Below are positions 27,022-35,010 of a stretch of 64,000 bases of DNA, one piece after another (position 1 is the stretch's first letter; each line of letters starts with the position of its first letter). Source of the DNA: Puia dinghuensis (GTDB taxonomy: Bacteria > Bacteroidota > Bacteroidia > Chitinophagales > Chitinophagaceae); assembly GCF_014642875.1 (NCBI RefSeq), contig NZ_BMJC01000004.1:850571-914570 (forward strand). The letters are read 5' to 3'. Below the pieces are notes generated by a model. The model made no database searches and was not told the DNA's origin. It was given only the letters and a program-made list of their open reading frames with translations. Both the position numbers and the translations under genes were made by a program.

Positions 27022-28431
27022 TTATTTTGTTTGGATGCTTGCTTCCAGTTGCTTTATATGCTGTGCGGCATAATCGTTCTTTGGGTTCAGCTGAAAACTG
27101 CGACGGAAGTTGTCCAGGGCCTTCTCTTTTTCATCCATGGCTTCATAAGCTTCGGCGATGCTGTCGAAACAATTGGCGCTCTGCGGGTGCAGGTCGAGGT
27201 TTAGCCGGAAGATGGCGAGGGCTTGCTCTTTTCTTGCCGTTTGCAGCAGAAGGAAACCATATTCATTGAGATCGTTCTCCGCAAGCTGGACGCCTGGGTC
27301 TTTCAGCAACTGCTCGTGGATGGCCGCGGCTTTGTCGAAACCTTGTTTTTCCAGGGCCGTCCTGAAAGCATCCATCGACCACGGCGATTCGTATCCCTCT
27401 CCCGACCAGCGGATAGCCCAGCAGGGTTGACGCCCAAAGAAAAGGTCGAACACTTCCTGGGTGATGAAGAGCCCCCGCCAGTTATGGACAAAATACACCA
27501 GGCTTTCATGGGTGGAGGGATAATCGATATAAAAGGCCTTGAACCCACCGTTGTCCCCCCAGTGCCAAAAGGCTTTGCCGTCCTGCAACCCCACCCCTAG
27601 CCCCCAGGTGATATGTGCAGTGGCTTCGGTATGAGGGTGATTAAACCAGTTGGCGGGGATGGCGCTGTACGGGGGGAGCCCCAGCATCATCCGGTGCGTC
27701 GCGGGTTTTAGCCCCCTCCCTGTGGCGACAGCTTGTAAAAATAACGAATAGTCATGCGCGTTGGTAAGCAGACTGGAGGCCGCATTTTGGCCGGAGTGGG
27801 ATTTTATCGCATCGGGACTGTTGCCAAAGGCGTAGACGGAATCATGCGCAGCTGTCCGGCAATAGCTGCTGCTCGTCATGCCCAGGGGTGTAAAGACTTC
27901 TTCCCGGGCGATATCATTGAGCGATTTGCCGGTTATCTTCTCCACCACCTTCTGCAGGAATAAATAGCCTTCACCGGAATAGGAAAAACAGCTGTCCGGC
28001 GGGAAGCGCAGCCTTGCACCGGCGGAGTCACCCCAGTTTGGCAGACCGGTAGTATGATGCAGCACCATCCGGGCCGTGATGCGGGAATAGGCGGGGTCCC
28101 GGGGATCGAAGCGGTCATAGCTGCCAAGGATGGGAAGCAGCGGAGTGTCGAGGTTGAGAATTCCACGGTCATAGAGTCGCAAAACGGCATAGGCGAAGAC
28201 GCATTTGCTCAGCGAAGCCGCTTCAAAGATGGTGTTTGACGTGATGGGTTTTGCCGAGCCGTCGCCGATGGTGCCGATGTTGTAAAATTCCGTATGGCTG
28301 CCGTGTGTATAGGCGAGCTGGATGCCCGGTAGGTTGGCTGTACCAAGAAGCTGGTTTAGCTGTACGGACTTGTCCTGCGCCGTGACAACTATCGATAAAC
28401 ATAAGAAAGCGGGAATAAGAATGCGATTCAT
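27022..28431 (-). CDS. Secreted serine hydrolase (beta-lactamase/PBP4-like) with C-terminal TPR
   Basis: A 469-residue protein with a signal peptide (to ~residue 18). The beta-lactamase-related domain (~25-330) carries the SxxK motif as Ser73-Leu-Ser-Lys76, the second motif YSGEGY and a third motif HWGDNGG. A ~110-residue C-terminal region with one or two TPR-like helical repeats (AEAYEAMDEKEKALDNF) follows. Such proteins include esterases and D-aminopeptidases as well as penicillin-binding types, so the reaction is not assigned. It ends 21 bp from the 3' end of lepB (convergent). Confidence 0.85.
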   Translation of the reverse strand: MNRILIPAFLCLSIVVTAQDKSVQLNQLLGTANLPGIQLAYTHGSHTEFYNIGTIGDGSAKPITSNTIFEAASLSKCVFAYAVLRLYDRGILNLDTPLLPILGSYDRFDPRDPAYSRITARMVLHHTTGLPNWGDSAGARLRFPPDSCFSYSGEGYLFLQKVVEKITGKSLNDIAREEVFTPLGMTSSSYCRTAAHDSVYAFGNSPDAIKSHSGQNAASSLLTNAHDYSLFLQAVATGRGLKPATHRMMLGLPPYSAIPANWFNHPHTEATAHITWGLGVGLQDGKAFWHWGDNGGFKAFYIDYPSTHESLVYFVHNWRGLFITQEVFDLFFGRQPCWAIRWSGEGYESPWSMDAFRTALEKQGFDKAAAIHEQLLKDPGVQLAENDLNEYGFLLLQTARKEQALAIFRLNLDLHPQSANCFDSIAEAYEAMDEKEKALDNFRRSFQLNPKNDYAAQHIKQLEASIQTK

Positions 28432-28454
28432 GGGATGTGTTTATGTAGAATGGT

Positions 28455-30866
28455 TTACTCACTACGCAAAGCCCTCACTGGGTTGGCGGTCGCGGCCCGC
28501 ATCGCCTGGAAACTGATAGTAAAGATAGCGATCATCAGCGCCGCACCTCCTGCCAGCGGGAAGATCCACCAGCTCACCGGAGTGCGATAGGCAAACTCCC
28601 GCAACCATTCATCCATGGCCCACCAAGTGACGGGTATCGCAATGAGGAAGGCAAGCCCCACCAGCAACAGGAATTCTTTTGATACCAGCACCAGCACCGA
28701 ACCCACGGTAGCGCCAAGAACCCGGCGGATGCCGATCTCCTTGGTTCGTTGTTGTGCCATATAGGCGGCCAGCCCAAAGAGCCCGAGCCCGGCGATAAGA
28801 ATAGCGATCACCGTAAAGGCGGTGAACAGCCGGCCGGTATGCTGTTCGGCCGTGTACAGATTCGCGAAACGCTCGTCGAGAAAATAATAGCTAAAGGGCC
28901 CGGAGGCATGGAAGCCTTCCCATCGTTGTTTGGTGTTGGCGAGGAAACCGCTGACATCGGTGGTATGGATCTTAGCGATGATGCCGCCCTCGTTGTGGCC
29001 AAGCAGCAGCATCAGCGGCGCGATCTTTAGTTTTGCCGACTGATAATGAAAATCCCGCAGCACACCGACGACTTTGAATTCCTGGCGGCCACTTCGGACG
29101 ATGACCTTCCCGATGGGGTCAGTATGGTCCCAACCCAGGTCAGTCGCAGCCGTTTCATTGATAAGGACGCCGGAAGCGCTGTCGGTAGGGAAGTCGCGGG
29201 AAAAACTTCTGCCCTTCACTACCTGGAGGCCAAGGGTAGTGACATAGTCGTAATCGACGTTGAAAATGTTGATATGCAGTTCGTGGCCGTTGCCCGGTCC
29301 ATCGGATTTGGGATAGATCTCGGTGCCGTTCATCGCGCTGCTGCCCGGTACGCACCAGCTTATGCTGGCATTGGCAACGCGCCGGTCTTCTAAAAGCTGC
29401 TGACGGAAGGCTTCCTGGTTCCCGGCAAGGAGAAAGGCATCCTGGATATAGACCACCTGGTCCTTGTCATAGCCCAGCCGTATGTCCTGCATAAAATGCA
29501 ATTGCCGGTAGACGATAAGCGTGGCGATGATGAGGGCGATGGAGACAAAGAACTGGAAGACGACAAGCCCGCTGCGCAGAAGGCTCCGGCGACTGCCCTG
29601 CGGCGAGCCTTTTAATACTTTGATAGGATTGAAGGAGGACAGGAAGAAGGCCGGATAGATGCCCGCCGCGGCGCCAACAAGAATGATCAGCAGGAGGGCT
29701 GCCGCCAGGGAGGGGAAGTTGAGGAAGCTGCCAAAGGTGAAATGTTTTCCCGACACCTGGTTGAAATAGGGTAGCAACAGGAAAACAAATCCAATGGCCA
29801 GGACCATAGAGAAGGCCGTAAGGATCACCGACTCGGTGAGGAATTGCGCGATGAGCTCTCTTTTGGCAGAGCCCATCACCTTCCGGATGCCGACCTCCTT
29901 GCCTCTTGCGGCGGCGCCGGCGGTGGAAAGATTGGTGAAGTTAGCACAGGCCAGCAATAAGATGAAAATGGCCAGGGCACTGAAGATGAAGACATAACGG
30001 CTGCTGCCGTTGGCTTCCAATTCGTATTTCGTGTCGGAGTGAAGATGGATATCGGTCAGCGGGGTCAGGGTGAAGACAAAGGTGGACGTGGCTTTGCTTG
30101 CCTCGGCCAGCGGGATACCCATATCGCGCGCGATTTCCGGAACGGCATATTTGGCGACGAGGCCCGGGAATTGCTTCTGTAGTCTCCGTGCATCGGACCC
30201 GGGCCGCAGCTGGAGATAGGTATAATAGCCAAGGTTGGTCCAGGTATATTGGCGGCGGAAGTGGATGGACGACCAGCTGAGGAAGGCATCGAAATGGAAG
30301 TGGCCGGCATCGGGGATCTTGTCGATGACACCCGTGATGGTGCAGGGGCCATAGTCCGACAACGCGACGGTCTTGCCAAGGGCCGGCTCCGGGCCAAAGT
30401 ATTTTTCGGCAACGGCCTTTGTGACCACAAGGCTGTTGGGTTTTACCAATGCGGTGCGGGAGTCGCCTTCCAGAAAGGGAAGGGTGAAGATGCTAAAGAA
30501 ATTGGAGTCGACAAAGACCAGGTTCGACTCTTTAAACTGACGCGTACCAAATTGAATAAAGGCGTCGCCCAGGTGACAGAGCCGGGTGAACGACTCGATC
30601 TCGGGATAAGCGGCAGCCATGCCGGGACCAACGGCGTTGTCCACCATGGGATAGTCCATGTGGGTTGTGCCCGTGACACCGAGGTTGACGCGGTAGATAT
30701 CTTTTGCCCGGGCGGCATAGCGGTCATAGCTGGCCTCATCCTTTACCCAGGCGACAATGAGCAGACAGGCGGCGAGGCCAGTGGCGAGGCCGAGGATGTT
30801 GATGGCCGTAAAGGCTTTGTTGCGCCGCAAGTTGCGCAGGGAAAGCTTAATATAGTTGATAAGCAT
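28455..30866 (-). CDS. ABC transporter permease (FtsX/MacB type)
   Basis: About 803 residues from the ATG giving MLINYIKLSLRNLRRNKAF; an upstream in-frame ATG at 30950 is less likely. Architecture: N-terminal helix, periplasmic MacB-like domain, three helices, then a second copy of the set. FtsX signatures are GKEVGIRKVMGSAKRELIAQ and TKEIGIRRVLGATVGSVLV. No ATP-binding subunit is encoded nearby. Proteins of this kind are numerous in Chitinophagaceae, with unknown substrates. A paralog lies at 48947. It is separated from the serine hydrolase by 23 bp on the same strand and may be co-transcribed. Confidence 0.9.
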   Translation of the reverse strand: MLINYIKLSLRNLRRNKAFTAINILGLATGLAACLLIVAWVKDEASYDRYAARAKDIYRVNLGVTGTTHMDYPMVDNAVGPGMAAAYPEIESFTRLCHLGDAFIQFGTRQFKESNLVFVDSNFFSIFTLPFLEGDSRTALVKPNSLVVTKAVAEKYFGPEPALGKTVALSDYGPCTITGVIDKIPDAGHFHFDAFLSWSSIHFRRQYTWTNLGYYTYLQLRPGSDARRLQKQFPGLVAKYAVPEIARDMGIPLAEASKATSTFVFTLTPLTDIHLHSDTKYELEANGSSRYVFIFSALAIFILLLACANFTNLSTAGAAARGKEVGIRKVMGSAKRELIAQFLTESVILTAFSMVLAIGFVFLLLPYFNQVSGKHFTFGSFLNFPSLAAALLLIILVGAAAGIYPAFFLSSFNPIKVLKGSPQGSRRSLLRSGLVVFQFFVSIALIIATLIVYRQLHFMQDIRLGYDKDQVVYIQDAFLLAGNQEAFRQQLLEDRRVANASISWCVPGSSAMNGTEIYPKSDGPGNGHELHINIFNVDYDYVTTLGLQVVKGRSFSRDFPTDSASGVLINETAATDLGWDHTDPIGKVIVRSGRQEFKVVGVLRDFHYQSAKLKIAPLMLLLGHNEGGIIAKIHTTDVSGFLANTKQRWEGFHASGPFSYYFLDERFANLYTAEQHTGRLFTAFTVIAILIAGLGLFGLAAYMAQQRTKEIGIRRVLGATVGSVLVLVSKEFLLLVGLAFLIAIPVTWWAMDEWLREFAYRTPVSWWIFPLAGGAALMIAIFTISFQAMRAATANPVRALRSE

Positions 30867-31023
30867 AGCGATTTGGTTTGATGAAGTCACCGGGCCCGAA
30901 GACAAGGACGTTTGGCCACCGAATGATGTTGCATGACGGGGTTGGAACACCTAAAAAATAACATTTGGTTCTATGGTTTGCAACAGGAATAGCGGTAACT
31001 TTCTTATCTAAAAACACTTTTTT

Positions 31024-31404
31024 ATGTCAACAACAACTGAGATCATGACTACGACAGAGATCGCCAACCGCCTGTGCGAGCTCTGTGCCCAAGGCAACTT
31101 CGAAGGTGCTCAGAAGGAGCTGTACGCAGATGATGCTGTCAGCATCGAAGCACATGCTACGCCGGATTTTCAGCAGGAGACAAAAGGATTGGAAGGTATC
31201 ATCGAAAAAGGGCGTAAATGGGGTTCGATGGTGGAAGAGTATCACGGCATGAAAGTGTCCCAGCCGCTGGTGGGTGAAAATTCCTTCGCAGTGACGATGT
31301 TCATGGATGTGACGATGAAAGGACAAGGACGCATGGGGATGACCGAGCTGTGTGTTTACAATGTCAAGGACGGAAAGGTAGTTTCGGAACAATTCTTCAT
31401 GTAA
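31024..31404 (+). CDS. SnoaL-like / NTF2-fold small protein
   Basis: A 126-residue protein with the SnoaL-like pattern: an N-terminal helix (IANRLCELCAQGNFEGAQKELY), then YADDAVSIEAH, GLEGIIEKGRKW and a final beta sheet ending VYNVKDGKVVSEQFFM. The fold is shared by cyclases, isomerases and ligand-binding proteins, so no reaction is assigned. The alpha-galactosidase gene starts 8 bp downstream, and co-transcription is likely. Confidence 0.75.
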   Translation: MSTTTEIMTTTEIANRLCELCAQGNFEGAQKELYADDAVSIEAHATPDFQQETKGLEGIIEKGRKWGSMVEEYHGMKVSQPLVGENSFAVTMFMDVTMKGQGRMGMTELCVYNVKDGKVVSEQFFM

Positions 31405-31412
31405 ATTTGAGC

Positions 31413-32621
31413 ATGAAAAAAATTACGCGTCAATCTGTGATCTTTCTGGCGATGCTCTCCTGCATCGCCTTTTTTTGTGTCTCCACCGTTGAGGCCCAGA
31501 AATTCGATGGGCTGGCGATGACCCCGCCGATGGGTTGGAATAGCTGGAACAAATTTGCCTGCGACGGCATCAACGAGACCGTTATCCGGCAAATGGCGGA
31601 TGCCATGGCTGCCAATGGGATGCAACAAGCAGGCTATCAATACATCGTCATCGACGACTGCTGGCAGGTAGGCCGCGACAGTGCGGGGAATATCATTGCC
31701 GATGCGGTGAAGTTTCCACATGGTATCAAGGCGCTGGCGGATTACATCCATTCCAAAGGGCTGAAATTCGGCATCTACACCTGTGCGGGGACAAAGACCT
31801 GCGCCGGAAGACCCGCCAGCCTGGGCTATGAATTCCAGGACGCCCGCCAGTATGCGGCCTGGGGTGTCGATTATTTAAAGGAAGACTGGTGCAACGTTCT
31901 GCCGGCACAAAGTGCCGAAGCATCGTATACCCTTATGCGTGACGCCTTGCATGCGGCAGGCCATCCCATCGTCTTCAGCCTTTGCGAATGGGGGTCGAAC
32001 AAACCCTGGCATTGGGCCACCAATGTGGGCCACCTGTGGCGGACAACGGGCGACATCCAGGACAGGTGGAGCTATACCGAAGCGGGCAACGGCAGCAGTT
32101 ATGGCGGAAGCGTGCTCGCCAATCTCGATCTGCAAAAGGGCCTGGAGCAATATGCCGCACCGGGCCACTGGAACGACCCCGACATGCTCGAAGTCGGCAA
32201 CGGGGGCCTCACGCCCGAAGAAGACAAGTCGCACTTCACGCTCTGGTGTATGCTTGCCGCGCCGTTGATGACCGGCAACGACCTGCGATCGATGTCCGAA
32301 ACTACAAAGGCCATCCTCACCAATCGGGATGTCATCGCGATAGATCAGGACCCGTTGGGCCGGCAGGGGTATGAGGTGGCGTTTAACCACGACCTGGAAG
32401 TGTTTATAAAACCCCTTTCGGGTGGAGACACTGCCGTTTGTCTCTTCAATCGAAGCGACGAGCCGAAGAAGGTGGATTTTCAATGGTCGCAATATAAGAT
32501 CGGCAGCGGACTGGCTATCCGGGATGTCTGGAAGGGCCAGCAACAGGGGACAACGGCAACCCCCTATCGCGGCGAGATCCCCAAACACGGGGTCATCCTG
32601 CTGAGGCTGAGCCACCGCTGA
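31413..32621 (+). CDS. Alpha-galactosidase, glycoside hydrolase family 27
   Basis: About 402 residues from the ATG at 31413 with a signal peptide ending near TVEAQ. It begins FDGLAMTPPMGWNSWNKF, a GH27 hallmark. The catalytic nucleophile Asp is in YLKEDWCN and the acid/base Asp in WRTTGDI; IDDCWQ and ALSLCEW-like segments (FSLCEWGSNKPWHW) line the galactose pocket. A short C-terminal beta domain ends at RLSHR. It cleaves terminal alpha-galactosides in the periplasm or outside. No SusCD pair is adjacent. Confidence 0.93.
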   Translation: MKKITRQSVIFLAMLSCIAFFCVSTVEAQKFDGLAMTPPMGWNSWNKFACDGINETVIRQMADAMAANGMQQAGYQYIVIDDCWQVGRDSAGNIIADAVKFPHGIKALADYIHSKGLKFGIYTCAGTKTCAGRPASLGYEFQDARQYAAWGVDYLKEDWCNVLPAQSAEASYTLMRDALHAAGHPIVFSLCEWGSNKPWHWATNVGHLWRTTGDIQDRWSYTEAGNGSSYGGSVLANLDLQKGLEQYAAPGHWNDPDMLEVGNGGLTPEEDKSHFTLWCMLAAPLMTGNDLRSMSETTKAILTNRDVIAIDQDPLGRQGYEVAFNHDLEVFIKPLSGGDTAVCLFNRSDEPKKVDFQWSQYKIGSGLAIRDVWKGQQQGTTATPYRGEIPKHGVILLRLSHR

Positions 32622-32643
32622 TCGGCTAAAAGTTATCCTCCGG

Positions 32644-33330
32644 TCACTTTATCGACGTGATAAGCGTGCTGCCGTGTTTGCTCTCGGTCTTGATGATGCC
32701 AAATCCGGGCGCGTACCATTCTGTTACATCGACGTTGAAGGGAATAGTGATAAAGCCGGTCTTGATGCCGACGTGGTTGTGAGAGCTAATCTTAAAGCAA
32801 TCCCATGTCCCCGCCGGGGTCGTAATCGATTCCTGAGCCAGCACCTTCCGTTGAGTGATCTGCATGTTCACGGTCTGCGCTATGGTGCCTTTCTTCATAT
32901 CCATCGTGAAATTGCCGTCTTTCAGGTCGTCGCCTGGTTTCATCGAATAAGGATAGTCGATGTAGTTACCTTGTGCGGAGGCATCGACGTCGTAGGTCTG
33001 TTGTTGGTTGTCCTGGTCGGGCATCATCATCTTCATATCGATAAGGATGGCGCCACCGGTACACTGGACAGAGCTGGTGCTTTTGGCGATAGATTTTCCT
33101 TTTTTGTCGAAAATCTCGGAATTCAGCTTGGCCGTCGTAGTCCCGCCATTGGTAGAGACATCCGACACTTCATACACCTTTTTGCCGTTGGGCTCACCCT
33201 TTTTGTTGTAGATAGTCTCTTCGACCACCTTGTTTTTCTGGAGAAAGAGAAAATGAGCGCATTCCTGGGCATGGGTGGAGAAGGCCACAAAAAGGCAGAT
33301 AAGGCCGGTAGCCATTAGACTTTTAAGCAT
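32644..33330 (-). CDS. Periplasmic protein, DUF3108/TapB-like, hypothetical
   Basis: About 228 residues from the ATG giving MLKSLMATGLICLF, with a signal peptide ending at THAQ; later or earlier in-frame ATGs exist at 33315 and 33387. The body is rich in beta strands with the phrase ITTPAGTWDCFKISS and a C-terminal VTEWYAPGFGIIKTES, patterns found in DUF3108/TapB-type proteins that form lipocalin-like barrels. The role is unknown. It lies between the convergent alpha-galactosidase and fumC genes and shares its strand with fumC. Confidence 0.65.
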   Translation of the reverse strand: MLKSLMATGLICLFVAFSTHAQECAHFLFLQKNKVVEETIYNKKGEPNGKKVYEVSDVSTNGGTTTAKLNSEIFDKKGKSIAKSTSSVQCTGGAILIDMKMMMPDQDNQQQTYDVDASAQGNYIDYPYSMKPGDDLKDGNFTMDMKKGTIAQTVNMQITQRKVLAQESITTPAGTWDCFKISSHNHVGIKTGFITIPFNVDVTEWYAPGFGIIKTESKHGSTLITSIK

Positions 33331-33405
33331 ATGAGCAATGGTTTTGCGCGCCAAGGTAGGGAGTATTCCTCGTGCGCGCAATACCATAAACAGGTGATGG
33401 GAGAC

Positions 33406-34806
33406 TCAGCTCAGCTTGCCAACCATATTCTCCGGTCTCACCCACTCGTCGAACTGCTCCGGAGTGAGATAACCCAGCTTCACAGCCATTTCTTTGAGGG
33501 TAGTGCCTTCCTTGTGCGCCTTCTGCGCGATCTCGGCGGCCTTGTAGTAGCCGATCTTGGTGTTGAGCGCAGTGACGAGCATCAGGGAATTATCGACATG
33601 CTTCTTGATGTTGGCTTCGATGGGTTCAATGCCCTTGGCGCAATGGTCATTGAAGCTGTGGCAGCCGTCACCGATGAGGCGGGCGCTGTGGAGGAAGTTA
33701 TAGATCATCACAGGTTTGAAGACGTTGAGCTCGAAGTGGCCGGTAGCGCCACCGACATTTATGGCAACGTCGTTGCCGAGTACCTGGGCGGCGATCATGG
33801 TCAGGGCCTCGCACTGGGTGGGATTGACCTTGCCGGGCATGATGGAAGAGCCGGGTTCGTTGTCGGGAATATGCAATTCTCCGATGCCGCTGCGGGGGCC
33901 GGAAGAAAGCATCCGGATGTCGTTGGCGATCTTCATCAGGCTGACAGCGACGGTCTTCAGTGCGCCATGGGCTTCGACGATAGCGTCGTGCGCGGCAAGG
34001 GCTTCGAATTTATTTGCGGCGGTGATAAAAGGCAATCCGGTGAGCTCGGCGATCTTCTTTGCCACATTCTCGGAATAGCCGGGAGGGGTGTTGATGCCCG
34101 TACCGACGGCCGTGCCGCCAAGCGCCAGTTCGGAGAGATGGGAAAGTGTATTCTTTATCGCCCGAAGACCATGATCCAATTGCGCGACATAGCCGCTGAT
34201 CTCCTGGCCCACGGTGAGGGGAGTGGCATCCATAAAGTGAGTACGCCCGATCTTCACCACCTTCATATACTGCCTGCTCTTCTCGGCCAGGGTGTTGCGC
34301 AGGGCCTCGATGCCGGGGATGGTGGTCTCCATCAGTATCTTGTAAGCGGCGATATGCATGGCCGTGGGGAAGGTGTCGTTGGAGGACTGGGATTTGTTGA
34401 CGTCGTCGTTGGGATGGAGTGTCTTGTCCTTGTCGGTGAGCTTCCCACCGGAAAGGACATGGCCGCGATAGGCGATGACTTCATTGACGTTCATGTTGCT
34501 TTGGGTACCGCTGCCGGTCTGCCAGACGACAAGAGGGAAATAAGCATCGAGGCTTCCGCTGAGAATTTCGTCACAGACCTTGCCGATGAGCTCGGCTTTC
34601 TCCTTTGGCAGGACACCGGCTTCCAGGTTGGTGAGGGCGGCGGCCTTTTTCAGATAAGCAAAGGCCCGGATGATTTCCTTCGGCATTTTGTTGATATCCT
34701 GGGCGATGGGGAAGTTCTCTACACTGCGTTGGGTCTGAGCTCCGTAGTAGGCGTCGATGGGAACGCGAACCTCGCCCATCGTGTCTTTTTCTATGCGGTA
34801 TTCCAT
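33406..34806 (-). CDS. fumC: Fumarate hydratase class II
   Basis: A 466-residue cytoplasmic TCA-cycle enzyme that hydrates fumarate to L-malate; class II forms are iron-free tetramers. The superfamily signature [17 protein letters not shown] is present, with the active-site segments [14 protein letters not shown] and [16 protein letters not shown] (catalytic His). Length is standard. It starts [16 protein letters not shown], a normal class II start. It could be confused with aspartate ammonia-lyase, but the sequence details favour fumarase. Confidence 0.95.
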   Translation of the reverse strand: MEYRIEKDTMGEVRVPIDAYYGAQTQRSVENFPIAQDINKMPKEIIRAFAYLKKAAALTNLEAGVLPKEKAELIGKVCDEILSGSLDAYFPLVVWQTGSGTQSNMNVNEVIAYRGHVLSGGKLTDKDKTLHPNDDVNKSQSSNDTFPTAMHIAAYKILMETTIPGIEALRNTLAEKSRQYMKVVKIGRTHFMDATPLTVGQEISGYVAQLDHGLRAIKNTLSHLSELALGGTAVGTGINTPPGYSENVAKKIAELTGLPFITAANKFEALAAHDAIVEAHGALKTVAVSLMKIANDIRMLSSGPRSGIGELHIPDNEPGSSIMPGKVNPTQCEALTMIAAQVLGNDVAINVGGATGHFELNVFKPVMIYNFLHSARLIGDGCHSFNDHCAKGIEPIEANIKKHVDNSLMLVTALNTKIGYYKAAEIAQKAHKEGTTLKEMAVKLGYLTPEQFDEWVRPENMVGKLS

Positions 34807-35010
34807 AAAGCTGATTTTTTCCGGCCCAAAGTTAGGGGATTGAAACCGGGGATTGAAGGGTTCATCGGAGAGAAAGCCAAATTAGTCGGGCTGAGGGACC
34901 GGTAAGTCCGTCCGACGGCGGAAATGTACGAGCGGTTTGGGCAAAATCGATAAAATTCACTTGTTTTGCCTTGCCCCCTGACTTAGGGGCTTGCCAAAAG
35001 CATTAACACT